Assembly (NCBI GenBank): GCA_001799565.1
Contig: MGTS01000021.1
Location: forward strand, 128,785-192,784
DNA length: 64,000 nucleotides
Reading direction: 5' to 3'
Source of the DNA: Elusimicrobia bacterium GWA2_51_34
GTDB taxonomy: Bacteria; Elusimicrobiota; Elusimicrobia; Elusimicrobiales; UBA9959
Made by a program: the position numbers and the translations under genes. Of the stretch, positions 8,902-16,903 are shown piece by piece. Under the pieces are notes generated by a model. The model was not told the DNA's origin, ran no database searches, and saw only the letters and a list, made by a program, of their open reading frames with translations. The stretch's first letter is position 1. Each line of letters opens with the position of its first letter.

Positions 8902-9030
8902 GCCATAGTTTTGGATACAGCTAGTGCCATAAGCCGTAAGTTTTGATACGGCTATTGCCATATGGCATATGGCGCGGCTGGAACAACCGCATATGTCCTA
9001 TGGCTTAAAGCTTATGGCAATAGATTTAGC
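8902..9030. repeat. TATGGC-word inverted repeat upstream of the ZIP gene
   Basis: Words GCCATAGTTTTGGATACAGC and GCCATAAGCCGTAAG, facing ATATGTCCTATGGCTTAAAG and CTTATGGCAATAG. Same class as 1-120 and 20405-20556. Confidence 0.8.
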
Positions 9031-9033
9031 GTT

Positions 9034-9759
9034 ATGATCTATCTTTTCAGCCTTATCGCGGTAGCTTTCACAATAATCGGCGCGGGGCTTACCGCCAGAT
9101 TCGGCGGCGTGAACAAACGCCTGCTTTCGCGCACGCTGGCTTTTTCAGCGGGTGTTCTGCTGTCCGCGGCTTTCCTTGACATTTTTCCCGAAGCGTGGCG
9201 GCTGAACCCCGGCGCCGCGGCCTACGGCTGCCTGGCGGCGCTGCTCTCCCTTTTCTCACTAGAAAATTTCACAGCCATGAATTCCTGCAGCGAATACATG
9301 GAAGAGTGCAAGGTTGATAAACACGCGCTGGGCGCCTTCGCTTTGGCCGCCCTTACGGTGCACTCGGTGCTTGACGGTTTCAATATCGCCGTCGGCTTTA
9401 AAACAGGCTCGCTTGCCGGCTTCAATATTTCCCTGGGCGTTATTCTGCACAAGCTCGCCGACGGCATAGCGCTGGTTTCGCTTCTGCTCCATTCAGGCCG
9501 CACCGTTAAACGGGCCATGTATTTAAGTCTGCTGCTGGCACTTGCCACGCCCCTGGGGGCTCTTATAGTACAGCCCTTTTTTCTGAGCGTAGATCCCTGG
9601 ACCGAGTCTTTTCTGCTCGGCATAAGCGGAGGCTCTTTTCTATACATCGCCATGGCCGATATTTTACCGGGCCTGCATAAAACTTATGACCGGCTTACCC
9701 CGGTTTTTTACGCCCTCGGCTACGCCGCGGTAATTGCAATAACCGCGCTTGGGGAATAG
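9034..9759 (+). CDS. ZIP-family metal transporter
   Basis: A 241-aa inner-membrane protein with about eight hydrophobic segments. The ZIP metal-site motifs are present: HSVLDGFNIAVGF in the fourth helix and HKLADGIALVSLLLHSG in the fifth. These proteins take up Zn2+, Fe2+ or related divalent metals. I start at the ATG at 9034. An upstream in-frame ATG at 8962 would add 24 residues translated entirely from the TATGGC-word repeat. No Shine-Dalgarno sequence is visible. The stop codon lies inside a GCGCGC-AAA-GCGCGC hairpin. Metal specificity cannot be read from sequence. Confidence 0.85.
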   Translation: MIYLFSLIAVAFTIIGAGLTARFGGVNKRLLSRTLAFSAGVLLSAAFLDIFPEAWRLNPGAAAYGCLAALLSLFSLENFTAMNSCSEYMEECKVDKHALGAFALAALTVHSVLDGFNIAVGFKTGSLAGFNISLGVILHKLADGIALVSLLLHSGRTVKRAMYLSLLLALATPLGALIVQPFFLSVDPWTESFLLGISGGSFLYIAMADILPGLHKTYDRLTPVFYALGYAAVIAITALGE

Positions 9760-9774
9760 CGCGCAAAGCGCGCT
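9758..9774. repeat. Stop-codon GCGCGC hairpin, copy 2
   Basis: AGCGCGC-AAA-GCGCGCT overlapping the ZIP gene stop codon. Confidence 0.75.
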
Positions 9775-9976
9775 GTTACAAGAGCACAAGTCACAGGAGC
9801 ACAGGTCACAAGCAAGAGGAGAAAGAAGACGCAAGAACGCGGGCACATAAATTCAGAAACAGATAACAGACGTGTGACGCAGTTGAAAGAGAATTGTGAC
9901 TTGTGTCCCTGCGCTCTTGTGATCTATTCCCTCTGACTTGTGCTCCTGTGACCTGTGTTCTTGTGCTCCTGCAACT
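9775..9976. repeat. CACAAGAGCACAGG-word inverted repeat upstream of rel
   Basis: Left arm AGAGCACAAGTCACAGGAGC, then ACAGGTCACAAG. Right arm ACTTGTGCTCCTGTGACC, then TGTGTTCTTGTGCTCCTG. The longest of the class. Confidence 0.85.
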
Positions 9977-9982
9977 TACACT

Positions 9983-11425
9983 ATGGAAATGGAAGACCTG
10001 ATTAAAAAATTCAAGGAATATTCAACGCAGGACACCACCCTGCTTGAACTCGCGTGGAATTTCTCAAAAGAAGCCCATGCGCAGCAGAAGCGGGCCTCGG
10101 ACGACCTGTACTTTACGCATTGTCAGGCCGTGGCGGACATACTTGCGGGATTTAGGATGGACCAGGAAACCATAGCGGCCGGCCTTTTGCACGATGTGCT
10201 GGAAGACACCAAAATAACGCCCGACTCCATAAAAAAAGACTTCGGCCCCGAGATCTGCGACCTGGTGCAGGGCGTCACAAAAATAGAAACCCTGAAATTT
10301 TCCTCGCGCGACGTGGCGCAGGCCGAAAACTGGCGGCGCATGCTGCTGGCCACGGCCAAAGATATCCGCGTAATAGTGATAAAACTTGCCGACCGCCTGC
10401 ATAACATGCGCACCCTTAATTTTCTCACGCGCGAAAAGCAGCTTGAAATAAGCCATGAGACCATCTCGCTTTACGCGCCGCTCTCCCAGCGCCTGGGGAT
10501 GTTCCAGATAAAATCCGAGCTGGAAGACCTGTCTTTCAAATACATGCACCCCGACGAATTCAACAGCCTCTCGGCCAAGGTGCAGCTGCGCTTCGCCAAG
10601 CGCGAGAAACTGCTGGAAGATTTCAAAGCCGTGCTGGAAACACAGCTCGCGCCCACGCAAATCCCGCACCGCATACTTGCCAGGGCAAAAAACCTTTTTT
10701 CCATCTACCGCAAGATGGAAAAACAGGAGAAACCCTTTGAAGACATTCAGGACGCTCTCGGAGTACGCATCATCACCGACACCGTTGTTAACTGCTACGC
10801 CCTTTTGGGCATGGTACATTCGGTGTTTAAGCCGCTCGCCGGCTCATTTACGGATTACATAGCGGTGCCGAAGATGAACCTTTACCGCAGCCTGCATACC
10901 ACCGTGATGGCGCCGTCGGGCGAACTTGTGGAAATACAGATCCGCACCGACGAGATGCACCACACCTCGGAATACGGCATAGCCGCGCACTGGCGCTATA
11001 AAATGGGCGAAGGCGGCAAGGACGCGCACCTAAACGAGAAGCTGAACTGGCTGCGCCAATGGATGGAGTGGCTGCAGGACCTTTCAAGCCCCAGGGAATT
11101 CATTGAAAGCTTCAAAACCGACCTGGAGCTGGACCAGATCTTTATCTTTACCCCGAAGGGAGAGGTAAAACCGCTTCCCATGAACGCCACCCCAATAGAT
11201 TTTGCCTATCTCATACACTCCGATATCGGCGATACCTGCATAGGCGCCAAAGTGAACAACAAAATGGTGCGGCTTGACCACGAACTGAAAAGCGGAGACA
11301 TCTGCGAGATACTCACCCGCAGAAACTCCGCGCCGAAAAAAGACTGGCTGGGCATTGTTAAAACAGCCGGCGCCCGTTCCCACATACGCAAATACCTGCG
11401 CGAACACGGCCAGCCGCTGGAGTAG
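9983..11425 (+). CDS. Short RelA/SpoT-type (p)ppGpp synthetase/hydrolase
   Basis: Stringent-response enzyme making and probably degrading (p)ppGpp. In order: an HD hydrolase domain (FTHCQAVADIL, GLLHDVLEDT, KLADRLHNMRT), a synthetase domain (QDALGVRII, FTDYIAVPKMNLYRSLHT, EIQIRT) and a TGS domain (IFIFTPKGEVKPLP...). At 480 aa it stops soon after TGS (KDWLGIVKTAGARSHIRKYL). The helical, zinc-finger and ACT regions of a typical ~700-aa Rel protein are missing. No continuation is seen downstream in any frame. The ATG at 9983 is chosen because the GTG at 9938 prefixes repeat-derived Cys-rich residues. No Shine-Dalgarno sequence. Confidence 0.88.
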   Translation: MEMEDLIKKFKEYSTQDTTLLELAWNFSKEAHAQQKRASDDLYFTHCQAVADILAGFRMDQETIAAGLLHDVLEDTKITPDSIKKDFGPEICDLVQGVTKIETLKFSSRDVAQAENWRRMLLATAKDIRVIVIKLADRLHNMRTLNFLTREKQLEISHETISLYAPLSQRLGMFQIKSELEDLSFKYMHPDEFNSLSAKVQLRFAKREKLLEDFKAVLETQLAPTQIPHRILARAKNLFSIYRKMEKQEKPFEDIQDALGVRIITDTVVNCYALLGMVHSVFKPLAGSFTDYIAVPKMNLYRSLHTTVMAPSGELVEIQIRTDEMHHTSEYGIAAHWRYKMGEGGKDAHLNEKLNWLRQWMEWLQDLSSPREFIESFKTDLELDQIFIFTPKGEVKPLPMNATPIDFAYLIHSDIGDTCIGAKVNNKMVRLDHELKSGDICEILTRRNSAPKKDWLGIVKTAGARSHIRKYLREHGQPLE

Positions 11426-11440
11426 CGCGCAAGGCGCGCG
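11424..11440. repeat. Stop-codon GCGCGC hairpin, copy 3
   Basis: AGCGCGC-AAG-GCGCGCG overlapping the rel stop codon. Confidence 0.75.
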
Positions 11441-11441
11441 G

Positions 11442-11560
11442 CAATTTAGAGGCGCAGCAGTTTAGCAACCCAGAGGCATAGTCACTTAGAAGTTGGAATT
11501 ATTTTAATTTAATCTTTCGCTCCGCTATGCCTCCACGCATCTACGCCTCTATGCATCTGC
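11442..11560. repeat. CGCCTCTATGC-word repeat upstream of the GGQ factor
   Basis: Left arm ACCCAGAGGCATAGTCAC. Right arm CTATGCCTCCACGCATCTAC, then GCCTCTATGCATCTGC, ending 3 nt before the ATG. Confidence 0.7.
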
Positions 11561-11563
11561 TTT

Positions 11564-11938
11564 ATGAACTTTAACGATTTTTCCGCTATAGACCCCCGAA
11601 AAGTGGCCGGCCTCAAGGCTAAAATCGCCCGCCTGGGAATAGATCTGGCTTTGGTGGAAGAAAATTTTATCCGCGGCAGCGGCCACGGCGGGCAGAAGAT
11701 AAACAAAACCTCAAATACAGTGCAGTTGAAGTTCCCGCCGCTCGGCCTTATAGTGCGCTGCCAGCGCGAACGCCAACGCTCCCTTAACCGCTTTATAGCT
11801 CTTCGGGAGCTGGCGGATCGCATTGAAATGAAGATTTCCCCCGCCACCTCGGACCGCCTCAAAGAATTTGAAAAACTCCGTAAACGCAAAGCCTCCCGCG
11901 CTCGCAAAAATCGCGTTAAGCACAATGAACAGGAGTAA
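11564..11938 (+). CDS. GGQ-domain peptidyl-tRNA hydrolase (ArfB/YaeJ-like)
   Basis: A 124-aa protein consisting almost only of the class I release factor catalytic domain, with GSGHGGQKINKTSNTVQL. The GGQ loop hydrolyses peptidyl-tRNA. There is no codon-recognition domain. A basic tail (RKRKASRARKNR) is typical of the ribosome-rescue factors ArfB/ICT1 and mtRF-R/C12orf65, whose tails enter the empty mRNA channel. It therefore probably rescues stalled ribosomes. The ATG at 11564 abuts a word-type repeat and has no Shine-Dalgarno sequence. A REP-like element follows the stop. Confidence 0.82.
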   Translation: MNFNDFSAIDPRKVAGLKAKIARLGIDLALVEENFIRGSGHGGQKINKTSNTVQLKFPPLGLIVRCQRERQRSLNRFIALRELADRIEMKISPATSDRLKEFEKLRKRKASRARKNRVKHNEQE

Positions 11939-11943
11939 CTGCT

Positions 11944-12056
11944 GGCAGATAGGCTGCCCGCCAACACCCGGCGGGTCCGCCTTCGGCGGATAGGCAATTA
12001 GGCTGTAGGTAAGAAGCAGAACAATAGACTGACAGCCTTCAGCCTTGCGCTGAAAC
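11944..12056 (+). repeat. REP-like double-hairpin element, copy 1
   Basis: GATAGGCTGCCCGCC, hairpins GCCCGCC/GGCGGG and TCCGCC-TTC-GGCGGA, then the shared block GGCTGTAGGTAAGAAGCAGA and GGCTG words. Inverted copy at 27896-28030; hairpin core alone at 41631-41675. Confidence 0.8.
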
Positions 12057-12086
12057 TTGCTAAAACCCGGTTTCTGCCGTTACACT
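12057..12086 (+). promoter_or_regulatory. Possible sigma-70 promoter for the NCS2 permease gene
   Basis: TTGCTA, an 18-nt spacer and TACACT, about 100 nt upstream of the permease ATG. A moderate match only. Confidence 0.3.
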
Positions 12087-12186
12087 GACAAAAATACGAA
12101 TGCGCGAAATTTAGAAAGATTCCCGCATCTTTCCCTTTACCTTTAGGTCCATTAATATTATTATTTTACTTTGAACGGGAGGAAAA

Positions 12187-13482
12187 ATGCAGAATAGAAT
12201 TTATTATCCTGAGGACAAACTCCCGCTTGGGCGGCTTGTTCCCATGGGTATGCAGCATGTGGTGGCCATGTTCGGCGCCACGGTGCTTGCCCCTATACTC
12301 ATGGGGTTCAACCCGCAAACCGCCATTTTTTTCTCCGGCATAGGCACATTACTCTTCATTCTCATCACCGGCTTTAAAGTCCCCAGTTACCTCGGCTCCA
12401 GCTTCGCCTTCATCGGCCCGGTGCTTGCAGTTACGGGCGGCTCCTCCCGGAATATACCGGACGCGCTGTTCGGCATAGCCGGTGCGGCTGTCCTTTACGC
12501 TATAGCGGCGCTCATAACCATGCGCCGCGGCTCAAAATGGGTGGACCGCTTAATGCCCCCGGTTGTAACAGGCGCCGTAGTGGCCATAATCGGCCTGAAC
12601 CTTTCCTCCTCAGCCGTTTCCAACTTTCTGAACGCCGACTTCCGCCTTGCCACGCGTGAAGACGCCCTGAAACTGCTGGCCGCCCTGGTCACCTTCACCG
12701 TAGCCGCTTCAGTTTCTATTTACCTTAAAGGTTTCATACGCCTTCTTCCGATACTTACCGGCGTGGCAACCGGCTACATACTGTCTTTGGCCCTCGGTAT
12801 AATAGACCCGGCCCACATGGAAGCCATAAAAGCCGCGCCCTGGCTGGGCCTGCCTCCCTTTATAACCCCGCGCGTAAGCGTTAAGGCTTTTCTTGTTATC
12901 GCCCCCGTATTTGTGGTGCTTGTAGCCGAAAACAAAGGACACATAGAGGCCATCTCCGGTTTTATGAAACGCGACTTGAACCCTTACCTTGGCCGCGCCT
13001 ACATGGGAGACGCCGTGGCTAGTTTCATTTCCGCCATGGGCGGCGGCACCCCCCAAACCACCTACGCCGAGAACATGGGCGTGATGGCCATTACACGGGT
13101 GTTCAGCGTTTATAACTTCGTAGCGGCCGCCTGCATAGCGCTGCTGCTCGGCCTTTGCCCCAAGTTCGGCGCGGTTATACAATCCATCCCGAACCCTGTG
13201 CTCGGCGGAGTAACCGTAATCCTCTACGGGCTGATAGCGCTTATGGGCGTGAAAATATGGCTGGACGCCGGAGTTGACTTCTGCTCGCACAAAAACCTTA
13301 TTATAGCCGGCTCCTCGCTTATAATCTCCACGGGCCTGGGAGTTAAAGGCTTCACTGTGGGCCCCGTCAATATTGCCGGCATAGCCTTCGGCACAGTGCT
13401 GGCCGTGGCGATGAATTTAATACTTTCGTCAGGCGGTCAGGACAGGGAAACCAAAAAACAGGACCACGCTGCCTGCAATTAG
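12187..13482 (+). CDS. NCS2-family uracil/xanthine permease
   Basis: A 431-aa inner-membrane transporter of the nucleobase:cation symporter 2 family, closest in appearance to UraA-type uracil permeases. There are about 12-14 hydrophobic helices. Recognisable blocks are GMQHVVAMFGATVLAP near the N-terminus, AENKGHIEAISG (the helix-8 Glu region) and GGGTPQTTYAENMGVMAITRV (helix 10). A strong GGGAGG lies 5 nt before the ATG. The last codons and stop lie in a stretch of about 70 bp duplicated at 14183-14251. Nucleobase specificity is inferred. Confidence 0.85.
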   Translation: MQNRIYYPEDKLPLGRLVPMGMQHVVAMFGATVLAPILMGFNPQTAIFFSGIGTLLFILITGFKVPSYLGSSFAFIGPVLAVTGGSSRNIPDALFGIAGAAVLYAIAALITMRRGSKWVDRLMPPVVTGAVVAIIGLNLSSSAVSNFLNADFRLATREDALKLLAALVTFTVAASVSIYLKGFIRLLPILTGVATGYILSLALGIIDPAHMEAIKAAPWLGLPPFITPRVSVKAFLVIAPVFVVLVAENKGHIEAISGFMKRDLNPYLGRAYMGDAVASFISAMGGGTPQTTYAENMGVMAITRVFSVYNFVAAACIALLLGLCPKFGAVIQSIPNPVLGGVTVILYGLIALMGVKIWLDAGVDFCSHKNLIIAGSSLIISTGLGVKGFTVGPVNIAGIAFGTVLAVAMNLILSSGGQDRETKKQDHAACN

Positions 13483-13525
13483 ACGGCAAACTGACGCAAA
13501 CCACAGCCCATCAGTTGAAGGAACT
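13454..13525 (+). repeat. ~70-bp direct repeat, copy 1 (overlaps permease 3' end)
   Basis: From ACAGGACCACGCTGCCTG to CATCAGTTGAAGGAACT. It covers the last permease codons and 43 bp beyond. Copy 2 at 14183-14251 is the same with scattered substitutions and a 3-nt deletion. The two copies flank the 657-bp element. Confidence 0.85.
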
Positions 13526-14182
13526 CCCGTCTTCCGCAATGGGACACCCACAATCTTAGACAGCAGTCTATCCTATACTGGCGCGGGTCCTGATCGGGGA
13601 CTGGAACGCAAAACCAGTGTCGGGCACACAGTGCCCGCACTTCGCAACCTCGCCCGCCGCGCTACGCAGGCGGTGGGTTCCGGAGCGTTTTGCTTATCCA
13701 GTCCCCCCAGCACCCGCGCAAGCCGGGTGTTGTTTCCTCGGCTTTTTAAACATAAGGAATAAGACGGAAATAACGGGAGCGGGTGACGCCGGAGCCGGAT
13801 AAGTGGGGCCTTCACGAATCTGAGGCTTAACACGCCGAAGATTAGTGGTGGAAGCCGGCCACTGTGTGGCCGGCTGTCCCCGCGTTCCGGTCCGGTGGCA
13901 GGACCCACGAACCCATGCTTTAGCCCGAATCCTGCAGTTCAACATGGTTTTCATTAAGAAAATCAGAGAACAGAAATATTGCAGGATTCCCCGCTCTGCG
14001 GGTCGCGAATCAAGCGCAATGCGCGCAGGATTCGCGAGGGTGTAACCCGCGCGAAGCGCGCCGGCGCTCTTGCGCCGGGAATCCTTCAACTGAAGGATTC
14101 AGGTTAGTAGTCTTGAGACACCCAAAATCCAAGAGGTCTCGTCGAGAAAGCTTCTGTTTTTAGATAGTTTGCGGAAGACGGG
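13526..14182. mobile_element. 657-bp non-coding element with 14-bp terminal inverted repeats
   Basis: This fills the largest gene-free stretch (13483-14295). The ends are CCCGTCTTCCGCAA (13526-13539) and its exact reverse complement TTGCGGAAGACGGG (14169-14182). The ends abut the two ~70-bp direct repeats. No convincing coding sequence is inside. Internal structure includes an outer inverted repeat (13596-13613 with 13686-13706), hairpins at 13621-13637, 13711-13729, 13853-13875 and 14079-14100, and a 139-bp segment shared with 62298-62440. It resembles a non-autonomous MITE-like element; that class assignment is inference. Confidence 0.6.
13776..13914 (+). repeat. Dispersed structured element, copy 1
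   Basis: About 139 bp starting GGAGCGGGTGACGCCGGAG and ending CGAACCC, closely matching 62298-62440. It contains a perfect 10-bp hairpin AGCCGGCCAC-TGT-GTGGCCGGCT at 13853-13875, conserved with one mismatch in the other copy. No reading frame is shared. It could be an RNA gene or a mobile repeat. Confidence 0.75.
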
Positions 14183-14251
14183 AAAAACAGGACCACACCG
14201 CCTGCGGTTAGCCGGCAAACTGCAAACCATAGCCCATCAGTTGAAGGGACT
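14183..14251 (+). repeat. ~70-bp direct repeat, copy 2
   Basis: A degenerate second copy of 13454-13525, including relics of the permease C-terminal codons and stop. Confidence 0.85.
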
Positions 14252-14295
14252 GATTACGGCTTATGGTGCTATTAACAACAGCCAGGAGGAGGGGT

Positions 14296-14925
14296 TTAGG
14301 GGAGACCCTTGAAGGTGCGGGCTACGCGTTCAAACACCGGCAGATGCTTTGAAAAGACCGCTTTGGGCGCCGAGAAGTGGAAAACGAAGAATCCGTCTTT
14401 AGCCGGCAGAACATAAAATTTTTCCTTGAGCATTACACTCTCATCCGACTTGCTCTCGGGGTGCAGATATTCTTTCTTCTCCCTTTCAAACTCAAAAGCC
14501 TTGCGTTTCCCCAGGGCAGTAGTCTTCACCTGCCCGTATATATCGGTTTCAGGGGCAATGCCCAGGTCGTCAGTGGAATTGCTGTCCACATAATCCTTAT
14601 AATCCCTAAAATATTTATTGGTTTTGGAGAAATAGGACACATAAGCCGTCACGGGAACCTTTTGAGCGTTAGGGCCCGTAAGTTCTATCTGGAATACGCC
14701 GCTCTTCTGCTCTTTGTCCGCGTCGCGGCTTAACTGCCATTTTTGCGGAACTTCGCAGGAAAAATAACCGTCCAAAGAGAACGCTTTGAACTCTTTCGTC
14801 TGGGCGGTTGTGACACTGTCCGCCTTAGGCGGACGCGGGCCTCTGGCGTCATCCGCGACTGTGGCCGGTTTTGCGGCCCAAAGAGGACCTCCGGTCATGA
14901 ACATAATAAGGATAAGCCTTAACAT
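14296..14925 (-). CDS. Secreted PsbP/Mog1-like hypothetical protein
   Basis: 209 aa with an N-terminal signal peptide (MLRLILIMFMTGGPLWA). The mature part has YFSCEVPQKWQLSRD, VTAYVSYFSKTNKYFRD and a C-terminal FFVFHFSAP...VFERVARTFKGLP. This resembles small PsbP/Mog1-fold proteins that begin with 'vPxgW' and end with 'ivxTFk'; function is unknown. The ATG at 14925 is the first with a signal peptide. The peptidase gene upstream stops 9 nt away, so it is the third gene of a secreted-protein operon. A palindrome GTCCGCCTTAGGCGGAC (14818-14834) lies in frame and encodes RPPKAD. Confidence 0.6.
   Translation of the reverse strand: MLRLILIMFMTGGPLWAAKPATVADDARGPRPPKADSVTTAQTKEFKAFSLDGYFSCEVPQKWQLSRDADKEQKSGVFQIELTGPNAQKVPVTAYVSYFSKTNKYFRDYKDYVDSNSTDDLGIAPETDIYGQVKTTALGKRKAFEFEREKKEYLHPESKSDESVMLKEKFYVLPAKDGFFVFHFSAPKAVFSKHLPVFERVARTFKGLP
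14818..14834. repeat. Short palindrome inside a coding region
   Basis: GTCCGCC-TTA-GGCGGAC, a perfect 7-bp stem. Related TCCGCC...GGCGGA palindromes occur at 11983-11997, 27980, 41653, 50566, 53058 and 56281, several inside other genes. Confidence 0.6.
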
Positions 14926-14933
14926 ATAGTCCT

Positions 14934-16895
14934 CTACAGCGCGGGCACTTTGCTCTTCGGGCCCGCCGCGGCTGTTTTCACCGCCTGCCGCATGGAACCG
15001 GTCCAATCCCCGGCGTTCTGGTAATAGTCGCCATAGAAATTACCGCGCAGGAGGTCCTCCTGGATCTTTTGAAGGGCGGCGGTCTGTATCTCGCCCACCG
15101 AACCGGACAACTCCTGCGTGGTCATGGCTTTAGCCTCATCGGTTCCTATGCCGGTTTTCTCTATTTCAGCCAGGTCCGCGGGCAACAGGCCGCTCCTTCT
15201 GTTCAGTTCGCCCGATACCGCAGACACTACCTGGGACGAAGCCGCTACAAAGGAAGGCAAACCCGGATAGTAGACCTGACGCACCCTGCTGTCAAATTCG
15301 TTGGTGTTGCTGCTGAAAGCGGAGGCGAGCGCCAGCCTCTTAGCCGCGTAACTGCTGGAAGAGGTGCGCATTCTTGTCATCATGCTTTTGAATTTGGGAT
15401 CGTTTTTAAGCTTCTCCATGGTATACAGCGCCTCCATGGCATTGGCTTCAACTTCATCCTCCTGCACGTATGGTTTATAAACCCGGGCCCTGTCAGCCCA
15501 GGCGTGCTGCATCTGATGCGTACCCTCGTGCGCCAGCATGGGGGAAAGATATTTGCTTAAGCTTGAAACCTGCTCCCGGCTGCCCAACAGGGTATTTGCG
15601 GTAAGATTATTGACACGCATGTACTGCTGTATAAGTTCGGAGTCTAATATCATCCTGCCGGAGGACGACTCGTATTTGGCGTAGCAGCCCTGACAGGACT
15701 CAATAGCCACATTAAGCTTTGCCCCGGCAGCGTAAAACTTAGCCAACTTGTCGCCCGCCACGGTCCCCCTGACTTCCGCGATCATCGCGGAACCGAGCAT
15801 AGAGGCCAGCATCTGGTTGTTCAGCGGCGACAGGGTCTCGCCGGGCTGTGACTGCCGTAAGCTGTCTATCTTTCTCTCCGCCGCCACAGCCCCCCTGATC
15901 TCACTCTTATCAAAGGCCCTGCCCAGCAGATAAAGCTGCTGCTCTATGGGCTGGTCCTTAAGTTTCGCCAGCTGGCCGGGGCTGAACTCCGGCCTGGCGA
16001 TTTCCACAGCGGCCATCTGGGCGATATATTTTTTCAGGCGGCCATAGCCCGGGCCGTCAAGGTAACTCAGAAGCTCGCGGAGCGCAACAGCCGCGTAGGC
16101 GGAGTCGCTGCCGGAGGGACTGCCGATAAGCCCATCAAGCAGCTGGCCCGCTTTGAGATTCATGTAGTTATTCCGTTCTCTCAGCGTCAGTGTAGCCCAA
16201 AACGCCTTCATGTCGGCTTCACTATTCTTGAAAACAACCTCGCCGTCAACAATCTGCATAAAGCGGCTGCCGGTGGAATCAGTTACCTCCCAAGCCGCCA
16301 GAGCGCCGTATCTGTACCTGGGGGAAAAAGTCAAGCCGGCGAATATCGCGTCCCAGTTTCTGACCGATCTTTTAAGCAGCGCGGTCTTAGCGGCGCCGTA
16401 GTTTTTATATTCAGCGGCCCAGGCCAGCGTCTTCTCCGGCTCCGGGGCAAGGCCTACCTTGGCGAGCGGCGACTGGTCCGTAAGACGCAAAGCCATGGCT
16501 TCACTCAGGTTCCGCTCCTGGGAAGCTGGCCAATTCCTGTCAAGCAGACTGCCATATTCTACCACGGCCTCCGCTTTTGACCTTAAATCGGCGGCTTTAA
16601 CGGGGTCGGAAACAGCTAGTTTATCCAGCAGGGCGAAGTCCTTAAGGTAACTGTCGGCGGCCGCCAGGTCGGCGGAACTTATCCGCGCTTCATAATTCTG
16701 AAGCCTGAAGGCTTCATCCGCGGCCTGCTCCTGGGCGCACAGGCCATAAACGCTCAAGCCCGCGGCCAGCGCGGCAAGCCCCGCCCTTTTGGCCCAACAG
16801 CCGGAGCCGATGCCCGAAACGCGGGTTATTAAGCGGCCCACCCTGTTCCAAAAGAGCGGGGCAAGATAAGTTGTTTTCAGCGTTTTCCAGTTCAT
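14934..16895 (-). CDS. Secreted HExxH metallopeptidase-like protein
   Basis: 653 aa with an N-terminal signal sequence (AGLAALAAGLSVYGLCAQ) behind a basic, somewhat long N-region. The middle is alpha-helical with no recognised domain. Near residue 456 the sequence SPMLAHEGTHQMQHAW contains HEGTH, a zinc-binding HExxH motif. EDEVEANAMEAL follows about 20 residues later and offers a third (Glu) ligand, so a gluzincin-like peptidase is plausible. A CQGC pair precedes it. The start ATG at 16895 has AAGG 7 nt upstream. It lies 8 nt after the C11 peptidase stop. Family below clan level not recognised. Confidence 0.65.
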   Translation of the reverse strand: MNWKTLKTTYLAPLFWNRVGRLITRVSGIGSGCWAKRAGLAALAAGLSVYGLCAQEQAADEAFRLQNYEARISSADLAAADSYLKDFALLDKLAVSDPVKAADLRSKAEAVVEYGSLLDRNWPASQERNLSEAMALRLTDQSPLAKVGLAPEPEKTLAWAAEYKNYGAAKTALLKRSVRNWDAIFAGLTFSPRYRYGALAAWEVTDSTGSRFMQIVDGEVVFKNSEADMKAFWATLTLRERNNYMNLKAGQLLDGLIGSPSGSDSAYAAVALRELLSYLDGPGYGRLKKYIAQMAAVEIARPEFSPGQLAKLKDQPIEQQLYLLGRAFDKSEIRGAVAAERKIDSLRQSQPGETLSPLNNQMLASMLGSAMIAEVRGTVAGDKLAKFYAAGAKLNVAIESCQGCYAKYESSSGRMILDSELIQQYMRVNNLTANTLLGSREQVSSLSKYLSPMLAHEGTHQMQHAWADRARVYKPYVQEDEVEANAMEALYTMEKLKNDPKFKSMMTRMRTSSSSYAAKRLALASAFSSNTNEFDSRVRQVYYPGLPSFVAASSQVVSAVSGELNRRSGLLPADLAEIEKTGIGTDEAKAMTTQELSGSVGEIQTAALQKIQEDLLRGNFYGDYYQNAGDWTGSMRQAVKTAAAGPKSKVPAL

Positions 16896-16903
16896 AAAAA
16901 ACC

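Noticed and set aside
5806..9982. Cysteine-rich N-terminal extensions (DLCSCDL-type) on lpxB and rel from upstream GTG/ATG codons
   Set aside because: They are translations of the ACTTGTG-word repeats, not conserved protein. Downstream ATGs give family-typical N-termini.
13573..14089. Overlapping open frames inside the 13.5-14.2 kb element
   Set aside because: Low-complexity Arg/Pro-rich translations in several frames, no start signals, no family resemblance. Better explained by hairpin-rich non-coding DNA.
13526..14182. Insertion sequence with a transposase
   Set aside because: No transposase-like reading frame of useful length in any frame. At most a non-autonomous derivative.
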